Origin: Mesorhizobium sp. M8A.F.Ca.ET.218.01.1.1
GTDB lineage: Bacteria; Pseudomonadota; Alphaproteobacteria; Rhizobiales; Rhizobiaceae
Assembly: GCF_004791165.1 (NCBI RefSeq)
Contig: NZ_SRUZ01000003.1
Span: 620,001 to 684,000, forward strand
DNA: 64,000 nt
Direction: 5' to 3'
How positions within the stretch are numbered: position 1 is the stretch's first letter; each line of letters opens with the position of its first letter. The notes under the pieces are model-generated. The model ran no database searches. It saw only the letters and a program-made list of their open reading frames with translations, and had not been told where the DNA came from. The translations under genes and the position numbers were made by a program. Below are positions 19,576 to 27,999 of this stretch, one piece after another.

Positions 19576-19658
19576 GGCAATTGCACGGGGCTCGCAGGCC
19601 ACCCCGGAGGCCGGACTGTTCGGCCTCCGATGTCTCGTGTTCGATGGGCGTCGAGAAG

Positions 19659-20174
19659 CTACTGCTTGATATAGCAACGCTTCCCGGCATCGGGAGCGGG
19701 ATCGCCGAAGGATTCATTGTCGCATTCGACGCCATCCCGGAACACGTCCTGCGTGAACCGGCCGCGCGCGCCATACCTGACCACCTTGCGGCCATAGAAA
19801 TCGCAGAATTCGCCTTCGTCGGCACAGGCCACCCATCTCTCGCGGCGAGGCTCATCGTAACCGCCATCGGCTTCGCCACGACCGCGTAACACGATATAGC
19901 ACGTCTTTTCGTGGCCGGGCGCAGGGTCGCCAAAAACGCGGGTTGAGCAGGGGACCGCGTCACGGTCGATAAAGCGCGATGTAGTGCGGCCCCCGTCGCC
20001 AAAAACCACTTCAGCCGGAAATGGCAGTCGGCAAATGCCGCCCTCCCTTGCACATCGCTGAAGCCGAGCAGCCGAAGCAGTGGCGGGAAAGATGGTGGAA
20101 GCAACCATTGTAAGGCCAGCAAGGCTTATGGCCGTGAACACCGTGCTCATCGAGGTGGTTGAGGCGATAGACAC
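19659..20174 (-). CDS. Secreted Cys-rich protein with two FGDP repeats
   Basis: A 171-residue exported protein beginning with a signal peptide (AISLAGLTMVASTIFPATASA). The mature part is two tandem copies of a domain of about 55 residues: each has an early Cys-x(4-6)-Cys pair (CAREGGIC; CADEGEFC), a short basic strand, a third Cys in DxVxC, the motif FGDPAP, and a last Cys in K-x-CYI. Four cysteines per repeat suggest two disulfides per domain. The GTG start is supported by GGGAGGA seven bases upstream. Similar FGDP modules occur in secreted bacterial proteins near sugar-active enzymes; the function is unknown to me. Confidence 0.8.
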   Translation of the reverse strand: MSIASTTSMSTVFTAISLAGLTMVASTIFPATASAARLQRCAREGGICRLPFPAEVVFGDGGRTTSRFIDRDAVPCSTRVFGDPAPGHEKTCYIVLRGRGEADGGYDEPRRERWVACADEGEFCDFYGRKVVRYGARGRFTQDVFRDGVECDNESFGDPAPDAGKRCYIKQ

Positions 20175-20538
20175 TGTAAGTCCTCCCGGGTCGTTCAGGC
20201 TGTATGGTTATGGTAGCCGGATTATCTCAGGCCAGGATATTTCAGAGGAGAATCAAGCGTTTTTTTAGGCGGAAGCGCAAGCCCCAAGCGGTTTGCCTGG
20301 CGCAAACGTCAGGCCAAGGGAGATATCTGTCAACGCAGGAGCCGAAACAGGCCGGCAGCCGACGTTCCGAGCTGACAGGAGGCAAATCTCATCCGGCACC
20401 ACGATCATGGCCGCAAGCCCATGCATGGCAGATTGAACCCAGATTTGAAAGGTTCTGGATCACATCCGCATACATGCATCTTTGACAGACAACGTCGACA
20501 TTTCTACTAAGCCAAGGGTTTGTGTCCCTTGAGAGAAA
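20175..20538. other. Intergenic region without a recognisable gene
   Basis: About 360 bases between the secreted repeat protein and tRNA-Asp. No reading frame here has family features or a good ribosome site. It holds a short inverted repeat around GTTTGC / GCGCAAAC near 20297 and the hairpin listed downstream of tRNA-Asp; otherwise I see nothing in it. Confidence 0.5.
20513..20531 (-). terminator. Hairpin downstream of tRNA-Asp
   Basis: Inverted repeat CAAGGG / CCCTTG with a seven-base loop, 8 bases past the CCA end of the tRNA on the minus strand. There is no T run, so it may be a processing or weak termination structure. Confidence 0.4.
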
Positions 20539-20615
20539 TGGCGCGAGTGACGGGGCTCGAACCCGCGACCTCCGGCGTGACAGGCCGGCACTCTAACCAA
20601 CTGAGCTACACCCGC
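20539..20615 (-). tRNA. tRNA-Asp (anticodon GTC)
   Basis: Complete cloverleaf on the minus strand, 77 nucleotides including the encoded CCA. Acceptor stem GCGGGTG / CACTCGC (one G-T pair), D arm GCTCAGTTGG, anticodon loop CTGTCAC giving GTC, T arm with GGTTCGAGCCC-type loop, discriminator G as expected for Asp. Confidence 0.97.
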
Positions 20616-20832
20616 GCATTGACGAGCACGTGTCAGCCGTGTTCGTCGTTGGGGCGCTGGATAAGGGGTTCGCTACCGGGTGTCAAGCGCACCAAACCAT
20701 CATAACGCCAAACAGGAGAAGGTTTTTTGACAGCCGGCATTTTGTTCGCAAATCCGGCCTGCGAACAGGGCGCCTCGCGCTCATTTGGCCTTGCGAAGCA
20801 AGTCCCGACCGCTTAAAGGTCCGGCCCGGAGC

Positions 20833-20908
<76 letters not shown>

Positions 20909-21170
20909 TATCTTTCCCCCAGTTGATGTTTTCCGGTTGCGGGCGCCACGAAATCGCCACGTCGACAACGGGCAATAGCTCACCTGTTGTCCTTCGTGCG
21001 GGCGGTGCATTGCTTTTTCACGGGTGAGCGGCATTTTCGCAGGAAGTTTTTTAGGCCTCGGGCGTTTATCTCAATAGAGATAGCCATTGCCGTGGAGCTA
21101 CAGCTCCCGCCGGGGGCAACTGGGCCTCTCGGCTCGCGACCGCGGGTTTGTGGCTGCAGGTCAAGGGAAA

Positions 21171-22250
21171 ATGCCCGTTCAAGCTTTCATTAACCGAATT
21201 GCCACGGCCGTCCCTGATCACGGCGTTCACGAATTCTTCCTTCAATTTGCGGGCTCCCAGTTGGCAGATCCCCGCCGCCGCGCAATTTTCAATCGCATGG
21301 CCGACAAGGGCGGCATCGAACATCGCTATTCCTGCTTCGCACCCGCTGGTGATCCTGAGGGGCTGAGCGTCGACCTGGCGGGTGTTTTCAAGCGCGGTGC
21401 GTTTCCGGGTACGGCCAAACGCATGGAAATGTATTCCACTGCCGCGCCCGCGCTGGCCGAGCGAGCATTGGAGCGACTCCTGGAGGGCGAAGACAGGAAA
21501 GGTGTCACGCATCTGATTGTCACCACCTGTACGGGCTTCTCCGCCCCCGGCATCGATCTGGACATAATCGCCCGATGCAATCTGCCCACCACCGTGGAGC
21601 GCACGATCATCGGCTTCATGGGATGTTATGCGGCAATCAATGCGCTCAAACTGGCGCGGCACATCGTCCTGTCGGAACCTTCGGCCCACGTTGTGATCGT
21701 CTGCATCGAACTCTGTACGCTCCATCTCAAGGAGACGGCCGATCTCGAAAAACTGCTGTCTTTCTCGCTCTGGGGCGATGGCTGCGCGGCCGCGTCGGTG
21801 ACCTCCCGCCCGTTCGGCATCGGCCTGGACAGTTTTCACGCGATCGTGGACGCCGACGCCCGCGACTTGATGAGCTGGAGCTTGCACGACGACGGTTTCG
21901 ACATGGTTCTGTCGGGGCAAGTTCCTGCTGCAGTCCAGAATGCGCTTGGCAAAGGGATCGGCGCCATCTTGGGAAACAGGATCGCCGCCAACATCGACCT
22001 TTGGGCTGTTCACCCGGGTGGGCGTTCCATTCTCGACGCCGTGGAGCGCGCGCTGGATCTTCCTCCCGATGCGCTGTTGCCGTCGCGCGATGTGCTTCGC
22101 GAAAACGGAAACATGTCTTCCGCCACAGTCATGTTCGTGCTGGAGCGGATGCTTCGCGGGTTCACGGATGATGACGTGGGCTGTGCAATGGCATTTGGCC
22201 CCGGCCTCACGGCCGAGACGATGATGTTCCACACCGCCGGCACTGCCTGA
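21171..22250 (+). CDS. Type III polyketide synthase (chalcone/stilbene synthase family)
   Basis: A 359-residue type III PKS with the full catalytic triad: Cys152 in GFMGCYAAINALK, His281 in WAVHPGGRSILDAVE and Asn314 in ENGNMSSATVMFVL; the family GxGPGLT loop is present as AFGPGLT. Such homodimers load an acyl starter and extend it with malonyl-CoA to alkylresorcinols, alkylpyrones or related rings. The ATG preceded by AAGGGA is chosen although spacing is short. It is the first gene of a tight three-gene operon with a methyltransferase (1-base gap) and a flavoprotein, directly downstream of tRNA-Val. Starter and product cannot be read from sequence; bacterial relatives usually take fatty acyl-CoA. 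Confidence 0.95.
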   Translation: MPVQAFINRIATAVPDHGVHEFFLQFAGSQLADPRRRAIFNRMADKGGIEHRYSCFAPAGDPEGLSVDLAGVFKRGAFPGTAKRMEMYSTAAPALAERALERLLEGEDRKGVTHLIVTTCTGFSAPGIDLDIIARCNLPTTVERTIIGFMGCYAAINALKLARHIVLSEPSAHVVIVCIELCTLHLKETADLEKLLSFSLWGDGCAAASVTSRPFGIGLDSFHAIVDADARDLMSWSLHDDGFDMVLSGQVPAAVQNALGKGIGAILGNRIAANIDLWAVHPGGRSILDAVERALDLPPDALLPSRDVLRENGNMSSATVMFVLERMLRGFTDDDVGCAMAFGPGLTAETMMFHTAGTA

Positions 22251-22251
22251 C

Positions 22252-22989
22252 ATGGCCACCGGTCTCGACAGCCGTCTTATCCAGCCGGAACTGCTCGATC
22301 ATTTGCCTCCCGACGATCCCAGGGCGATTGGCTCCCGACGTGATCTGATTTGGATAAATTCGCTGATGTTTCAACATGCGATCATGTCCAACCTCCTGAA
22401 GGCCAGCGTGCGCGAGGGTTCGATCAGAATCTTGGAAGTCGGGTCCGGCGACGGTGCATTCATGCTCTCGGTTGCAAGGCGCCTCGCCACGAAGTGGATC
22501 GACGTGGAGCTGGTCATGCTCGACCAGGTTGACCTCGTCACCGACCGGCGGCGCGCCGATTTCGCGGCTCTGGGCTGGCGGGTTGAAACTGTTACCGACA
22601 ATATCTTCGACTGGATCGCAAAACCCGGGGGTGCCGCCTACGACGTTGTCTCGGCCAATCTGTTCCTGCACCATTTTTCCGACACCGCCTTAAAGATCCT
22701 GTTCGAAGCCCTATGCCGTCTGGCGCCGGTATTCCTCGCCGCCGAGCCGAGCCGAAACATTGTCGCTTTAAAAGCATGCCCGCTCCTGCGCCTTGTCGGT
22801 GCAAACCAGGTCACCATGCACGATGCGGCGGCAAGCGTCCGCGCAGGTTTCGCTGGCAAGGAACTTTCCGGTTTGTGGCCTCTCGGTTCCGCGCAGCAGT
22901 GTGAAGAGCGCAGAATTGGCCCGTTTACCCACGCCTTCCGCGTTTTCCCCAAGGAAGGACTTGCGCGATGTACGATGCCATCGTCATAG
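22252..22989 (+). CDS. SAM-dependent methyltransferase of the PKS operon
   Basis: A 245-residue class I methyltransferase. Motif I is ILEVGSGDGAFML, the acidic residue of motif II follows in ELVMLDQVD, and YDVVSANLFLHHFSD is the motif IV/post region typical of UbiE/UbiG-like small-molecule methyltransferases. It starts one base after the PKS stop and overlaps the next gene by 22 bases, so translation is coupled. By analogy to PKS-linked methyltransferases such as SrsB and BpsB it probably methylates the ring carbon or hydroxyl of the polyketide; this is inference. Confidence 0.9.
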   Translation: MATGLDSRLIQPELLDHLPPDDPRAIGSRRDLIWINSLMFQHAIMSNLLKASVREGSIRILEVGSGDGAFMLSVARRLATKWIDVELVMLDQVDLVTDRRRADFAALGWRVETVTDNIFDWIAKPGGAAYDVVSANLFLHHFSDTALKILFEALCRLAPVFLAAEPSRNIVALKACPLLRLVGANQVTMHDAAASVRAGFAGKELSGLWPLGSAQQCEERRIGPFTHAFRVFPKEGLARCTMPSS

Positions 22990-24152
22990 GTGCCGGCCCA
23001 AGCGGCTCGTCGGCAGCATTGGCCTTGCGCGGCCAAGGTCGTTCTGTGGCCATCATCGAAGCAAGCGAGTTTCCACGCCGCAAGGTCTGCGGCGAATTCA
23101 TGTCCGCGGTCAATCTGGAGCTGTTGGACCGTCTGAAGGCGGGCGTGGCGGTTCGTGCCAAGGCAGGGCCGGAAGTCAAGCGGGTTGGCTTGTTCGCGTC
23201 GGGCCCTGGCATCATAGCGGGCATGCCGCGCGCCGCGGGAAATGCTTTCGGGCGGGCGCTTGGACGGGACGTTCTGGATGGCATCCTCTTGGACACGGCG
23301 CGCAATGCCGGAGCCGACGTTTTTCAGCCGTGGCGCGCGGTGGAGATCGCCAGCAATGGCGATCGTGCCATCGTCCGGATCGCCAACAGGGAGGGTCAGA
23401 CAAGCCTTAGCGGGCAGGTGGTGATTGCGGCGCATGGCTCCTGGGGGCAGGGCAGGTTGCCAACCAATCTCCAGAAGAGCAGCGCGGCATCCGATCTGTT
23501 TGGCTTCAAGGCCCATTTCAGGGGAGCGTCGCTCGCTCGAGACCTCATGCCGCTCCTGGTGTTTCCGGGCGGCTATGGTGGCATGGTGTGGGCGGATCAG
23601 GACAGGATATCGCTGTCGTGCTGCATACGCCGCGACGTGTTGACCAGGCTGCGCAAAGAGGGCGGTGCGATGTCCGCGGCCCAAGCCGTTCACGCGCACA
23701 TACTGGCATCGTGTCCGGCCGCGGTTTCCACGATCGGCGACGCCAGCCTCGAAGGTGAATGGCTTGCCGCCGGTCCCATACGTCCGGGGATGCGCCCACG
23801 ATTTGCCGACGACATATTTCGGGTCGGCAACATCGCCGGCGAGTCTCATCCCATCATCGCTGAAGGCATCTCCATGGCCCTGCAGTCCAGCTGGCTTCTC
23901 GCTGGCGAATTGGCAAGGTTCGAACAATGGGACCGCACGGCGCGCATCGCCGTCGGCAAACGCTATTCAAAAGCGTGGAGCCGGCAATTTGCCACTCGCA
24001 TTCATGCCGCCGCACTGTTGGCGCGCATTGCCGTCCTCCCCAACTCTAATACGGCGATGAAGGCTTTCGTGGGTTGGTTCCCGAATAGCCTGACCTTAGG
24101 AGCCAGATTGTCCGGCAAGACAAAAGCCTTGCCTGCTCTCAGCCATCCGTAA
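22968..24152 (+). CDS. FAD-dependent oxidoreductase/monooxygenase of the PKS operon
   Basis: A 394-residue flavoprotein of the geranylgeranyl-reductase / aromatic hydroxylase superfamily. FAD Rossmann motif AIVIGAGPSGSSAALALRGQ at the start, then FPRRKVCGEFMS, which is the conserved K-x-CG-E block of that group, and the second FAD motif RVGNIAGESHPIIAEGISMA. AAGGA precedes the ATG, which lies inside the methyltransferase gene. In srsABC clusters the third gene is a flavin hydroxylase that turns an alkylresorcinol into a hydroquinone/quinone; the same role is plausible here, but a reductase role cannot be excluded. Confidence 0.9.
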   Translation: MYDAIVIGAGPSGSSAALALRGQGRSVAIIEASEFPRRKVCGEFMSAVNLELLDRLKAGVAVRAKAGPEVKRVGLFASGPGIIAGMPRAAGNAFGRALGRDVLDGILLDTARNAGADVFQPWRAVEIASNGDRAIVRIANREGQTSLSGQVVIAAHGSWGQGRLPTNLQKSSAASDLFGFKAHFRGASLARDLMPLLVFPGGYGGMVWADQDRISLSCCIRRDVLTRLRKEGGAMSAAQAVHAHILASCPAAVSTIGDASLEGEWLAAGPIRPGMRPRFADDIFRVGNIAGESHPIIAEGISMALQSSWLLAGELARFEQWDRTARIAVGKRYSKAWSRQFATRIHAAALLARIAVLPNSNTAMKAFVGWFPNSLTLGARLSGKTKALPALSHP

Positions 24153-24248
24153 GGGCATGAAGCCGGCCGGACGCTTGGAATTCGCTGAAGCGCTGGAGCC
24201 CGAATCGCAACTCAACAGGCAAACGCTTCTTGGCGTATGGCTGCCCGC

Positions 24249-25019
24249 TCACGGCGGCACCATCCGGAAATCCTTGCCCTCGGGCAGCAATTGCCCGCCG
24301 TCGACGACAATGGTGGTGCCGGTGATGTAGCTGGCGTCGTCCGAGGCCAGGAACAGGAAGGCGTTGGCCACGTCGCGCGGGCTGCCGAGCCGGCCGAGCG
24401 GGATCGAATCCTCCATGTTCTTGATATAGGCGGCGCCGCGATGCTGTTGGATGGCTTCGGTGCGGATATTGCCGGGTTCGACGCCGTTGACGGTGATGCC
24501 GTAGCCGGAGAATTCAAGCGCCGCCGCGCGAATGAAGCCGTTAATGCCTGCTTTCGTCGCCGAATAATGGCCGTGGCCAGGGCTGGTGACGTGGGGGCCG
24601 GTGATCGATGAGGTGTAGAGCATGCGGCCAGAGCGCTGCGCCTTCATCGGCACGAGGGCGGCGCGGCTGGCATTGAAAGTGCCGCGCAGGTTGACGGCCA
24701 TGACGCGGTCCCAGTCGTCGGCGCTGGTGTTTTCGATCAACTGCCAGGGATAGATGCCGGCATTCTGCACGATGATGTCGAGGCGGCCGTGCTGTTTCAG
24801 CGAAAGTGCCACCGCGGCCTCGGCGTCGCTCATTTGCGAGATGTCGGTGCGGATGAAGGGGACGCCCAGTTCATCCGCACTTGCTTGCCCCGCCTCCGCC
24901 TCGCTGTCGGCCAGCACGAGCCGTGCGCCTTCTTCCGCAAAGCGCAGCGCGATGCCCTTGCCGATGCCGCGCGCGGCGCCGATGATCAGCGCTACCTTGT
25001 CTTTCAGTCGTCCTGTCAT
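24249..25019 (-). CDS. Short-chain dehydrogenase/reductase
   Basis: A 256-residue classical SDR. Cofactor loop GAARGIGKGIA, NNAG equivalent QNAGIY, active-site Ser in YTSSITG and the YSATK motif (HGHYSATKAGINGF). An acidic residue follows the second strand (LVLADSE), which favours NAD over NADP. The ATG at 25019 with AGGA upstream is chosen over an upstream start inside the permease end. It is the last gene of the ROK/CUT2 sugar operon, 23 bases after the permease, and is probably a sugar or polyol dehydrogenase for the imported substrate. Confidence 0.92.
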   Translation of the reverse strand: MTGRLKDKVALIIGAARGIGKGIALRFAEEGARLVLADSEAEAGQASADELGVPFIRTDISQMSDAEAAVALSLKQHGRLDIIVQNAGIYPWQLIENTSADDWDRVMAVNLRGTFNASRAALVPMKAQRSGRMLYTSSITGPHVTSPGHGHYSATKAGINGFIRAAALEFSGYGITVNGVEPGNIRTEAIQQHRGAAYIKNMEDSIPLGRLGSPRDVANAFLFLASDDASYITGTTIVVDGGQLLPEGKDFRMVPP

Positions 25020-25042
25020 GCCAATCCTCGCCTCACGCCCTC

Positions 25043-26038
25043 TCACGCCAGTCTTTGGCGAATGGTTTGCTTGAATGCGTCGAGCAGCACCGCGGCCAGA
25101 ACCAGCAGGCCGTGGATGACCTGGGTGAAATTGGCGGGCAGGCCCATCAGGTTGATCGCCGTGTTGATGGCCGAGAGCAGGAGCACGCCGGCATAGACGC
25201 CCGGCAAGGTGCCGACGCCGCCCTTCAGGCTGACGCCGCCGATAACCACGGCTGCAAAGGCATTGAACAGCAGGCCGACGCCAAGATTGGCGGTGGCGCC
25301 GGAGGTGCGGATCGCCAGCAGCCAGCCGGCGAGCCCTGCGATGGCGCCGGCGAGCACGAAGGCGATGATCAGGTTGCGGTTCACCCGGATGCCGGCGCGG
25401 AAGGTCGCGGTTTCATTGCCGCCGATCATCACCAAGTGCCTGCCGAACGGCGTCTTGGCCATGATCAGCGAGAAGACCACGAAACAGGCCACCGCGATCC
25501 AGGCGGTAAGCGGCAGGCCGATCAGGCGCTGGATGCCGAACCACCGGATGGCGGGTGCCAGATCCTGTGCCGAGCGGCCGCCCGAAATGACCAGCACGAG
25601 GCCGCGTACCCAGATGTAGGAGGCGAGCGTGATGATGAAGGCGCTCATCTTGACCTTGACCACAAGATAGCCGTTGAAGGCGCCGATGAGGCCGCCGACG
25701 GCCAGCGCCAGCAGCAGCGAGACCGGAACCATCAGCCATTCCGGGTGCAATTGAACACCGAGGCCGATGCCCGAGGAGCAAAACAGGATGCCCACCGCCA
25801 TGGCGCTGAGTGCGGCGACGGATTCGACCGACAGGTCCATGTGGCCGGCAATGATGACCAGCGCCAGGCCGATCGACATGACGCCGAGCACGCTCGACGC
25901 CTCGATGATGTTGGCGAAGATGCCGAGTTGGAAATAGTTCGGGATGAACAGCGAGAAGACGACCAGGACAAGGAGCAGCATGAACCAGACGAGGTTGTCG
26001 AGGACGAACTCCAGGGCGTGACGCGTGCGAGGGTTCAT
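25043..26038 (-). CDS. Sugar ABC transporter permease, RbsC/FrcC type
   Basis: A 331-residue CUT2 permease with eight to ten membrane segments. Conserved blocks: SIGLALVIIAGHMDLSVESV (the RbsC AGxxDLSVGS region), GLIGAFNGYLVVKVKMSAF, and FAAVVIGGVSLKGGVGTLPG. It forms the inner-membrane pore for a monosaccharide together with the ATPase at 27235 and binding protein at 26155. The order ROK regulator, ATPase, binding protein, permease, SDR reads as one minus-strand operon. Confidence 0.93.
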   Translation of the reverse strand: MNPRTRHALEFVLDNLVWFMLLLVLVVFSLFIPNYFQLGIFANIIEASSVLGVMSIGLALVIIAGHMDLSVESVAALSAMAVGILFCSSGIGLGVQLHPEWLMVPVSLLLALAVGGLIGAFNGYLVVKVKMSAFIITLASYIWVRGLVLVISGGRSAQDLAPAIRWFGIQRLIGLPLTAWIAVACFVVFSLIMAKTPFGRHLVMIGGNETATFRAGIRVNRNLIIAFVLAGAIAGLAGWLLAIRTSGATANLGVGLLFNAFAAVVIGGVSLKGGVGTLPGVYAGVLLLSAINTAINLMGLPANFTQVIHGLLVLAAVLLDAFKQTIRQRLA

Positions 26039-26154
26039 GTGTCGATCCGGTTGGCATGCGCAATCAAGGCCGCAGCGAATTGTCTGCGTCTCGTTTCATG
26101 CGGGCAGGGATGGGCTCCGGGCCAGGTATGGCCCGGAGCGTTCAGGCGACATGC

Positions 26155-27195
26155 CTATTCGACCGACTTGACCGTATCGGTCGGCGGCTTCTGGTTGCCC
26201 CAGAAGGCCGGGTTGTCGACGTTCTCCTTGGTGATGGCGGCACCCGGAATCTTGATGTTCGGGCCCCACGCTTCCTTGGTGACGGTCGATTTCAGGCCAA
26301 GCACGTCGTATTCGCCGGGCTTGATCTCTTGCTTCTTCGCGACCTTGTCCATGAACATGGCGACGGCCGCGGCCTGTGCGTAAAGCGGCTGCTCTACTTC
26401 GACATTGAGCCAGCCCTTGCGGATCAGGTCGAGGCCGACCGGCGCGCCGTTCGAGCTCATCAGCATCACGTCGCCCGGCTTCTTGCCGGCGGCCTCTAGC
26501 GAAGCGACGGCGGCGACCGACAGGTGCGCGGCATGGCTGAAGATCAGGTCGATGTCGGGATTGGCCAGCATCTGGTCGGCAACGATGGTGCCGGCATTGC
26601 TGGCCTCCCATTGCATGGCCGGCAGCGAGATGATCTTGACGTCCGGGAACGCCTTCATCTTCTCTTCAAAACCCTTCTGGATGTCGAGCGTGTAAGGATC
26701 GCCGGGGTCGCCAAGCACCTGAAGGACCTTGCCCTTCACCGAGCCGTTCTTGGCTTTCAGAAGCTTTTCGGCCTGATCGGCGGCGACATAGCCGATCTCG
26801 ACGGTACCCGCGACCGACGTGAAATCGGACGGTGTCGACGTGATCTGGCGATCGAATTCGACCACCGGAATGCCGGCGGCGCGGGCGGCCTCGATCGATG
26901 GTTTCAGCGCATTGAAATCGACGGCGGCCAGGATGATCGCCGCCGGCTTCAGCGCGATCACGTCGTTCATCTGCGATTGCTGCGCGTCGGTCTTGTTGTC
27001 GGCGTTCAGCGTCTTCATCTCGTAGCCGGTCTGTTTCAGGAACAGCTCCAGCGCGCTCACCGATCCGGTTTGGAACTCGTCGAGCAATGTCGGCACCAAG
27101 TAGTAGACAATACCCTTGGACTGGGCGAATGCCGGCGTGAGCGTGGCAAAGGCCAGTGCCAGGATACCGAAGACAGCAAGAAGTATTCGCTTCAT
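26155..27195 (-). CDS. Sugar ABC transporter substrate-binding protein, RbsB/FrcB type
   Basis: A 346-residue periplasmic-binding-protein-like protein with a Sec signal peptide ([19 protein letters not shown], cleavage after PAFA). The mature part has the RbsB fold: [31 protein letters not shown] and [20 protein letters not shown] are ligand-pocket blocks. It should capture a single pentose, hexose or polyol and deliver it to the RbsC-type permease. The ligand is not predictable here. It has 116 bases to the permease gene, wider than the other gaps. Confidence 0.93.
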   Translation of the reverse strand: MKRILLAVFGILALAFATLTPAFAQSKGIVYYLVPTLLDEFQTGSVSALELFLKQTGYEMKTLNADNKTDAQQSQMNDVIALKPAAIILAAVDFNALKPSIEAARAAGIPVVEFDRQITSTPSDFTSVAGTVEIGYVAADQAEKLLKAKNGSVKGKVLQVLGDPGDPYTLDIQKGFEEKMKAFPDVKIISLPAMQWEASNAGTIVADQMLANPDIDLIFSHAAHLSVAAVASLEAAGKKPGDVMLMSSNGAPVGLDLIRKGWLNVEVEQPLYAQAAAVAMFMDKVAKKQEIKPGEYDVLGLKSTVTKEAWGPNIKIPGAAITKENVDNPAFWGNQKPPTDTVKSVE

Positions 27196-27234
27196 GTCGT
27201 TGGCTCCCTGTTAAGCCGGACCCCTCTTTGTCCC

Positions 27235-27999
27235 TCAGCCCGCCGGTCCGGCACCGGCAAGCGTCTCCCCGGTGATCATGTTGATCACCGCATCGGGACT
27301 TGTCTTGTTGCGTGCGACATCGCCCGCCACGACGCCTTGCCGGATCACCACGATCCGGTCGGCGACCTGAAAAGCCTGCTGCATGATGTGGGTTATGATG
27401 ACGACGCCGATACCCTGGCTCGCCACTTGGCGGATCATGTCGAGACCGCGCCGCGTCTGTTCGACGCCAAGTGCGGCGAACGGTTCGTCGAGCAGCACGA
27501 GTTTGCCGCCCCAGTGGACGAAGCGGTTAAGCTCGATGGCCTGGCGCTGGCCGCCCGAGAGGTGCTCGACATTGGTGCGCAGTGAAGGAATGCGGGTACC
27601 GGCGCTGGCCAGCGCCTTGCCGACGACAGCCTCCATGGCGCGTTCGTCGAGCACGGGAATGCCGAGCACCTTCCTCGTGATCTCGCGGCCCATGAAGAAA
27701 TTGGCCACCACGTCGACATTGGTGCAGAGCGACAGGTCCTGGTAGACGGTCTCGATGCCGGCCGCCTTGGCTTCCGCCGGCGAACGGGCCAGGAACTCCT
27801 TGCCCTCGAACAGCATGCGGCCGGATGTCGGTTCGAGACCGCCCGCAATGATCTTGACCAACGTCGACTTGCCGGCGCCGTTGTCGCCGAGCAGCGCCAC
27901 CACCTCGCCCTTGCCGATGGAAAAGCTGATCCCCTTCAGCGCTTCGATCGCGCCATAGTTCTTGGTCACGTTGTCGAGCACCAGCAGGGGTTCGCTCAT
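27235..27999 (-). CDS. Sugar ABC transporter ATPase, single-domain FrcA type
   Basis: A 254-residue ATPase, half the length of the usual two-domain RbsA/XylG proteins, as in rhizobial FrcA. Walker A LGDNGAGKSTLVK, signature LSGGQRQAIEL, Walker B KLVLLDEPFAALG and the switch His in VVIITHIMQQA are complete, so a homodimer should be active. The start ATG overlaps the ROK regulator stop by four bases (ATGA), showing translational coupling to the regulator. Confidence 0.92.
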   Translation of the reverse strand: MSEPLLVLDNVTKNYGAIEALKGISFSIGKGEVVALLGDNGAGKSTLVKIIAGGLEPTSGRMLFEGKEFLARSPAEAKAAGIETVYQDLSLCTNVDVVANFFMGREITRKVLGIPVLDERAMEAVVGKALASAGTRIPSLRTNVEHLSGGQRQAIELNRFVHWGGKLVLLDEPFAALGVEQTRRGLDMIRQVASQGIGVVIITHIMQQAFQVADRIVVIRQGVVAGDVARNKTSPDAVINMITGETLAGAGPAG

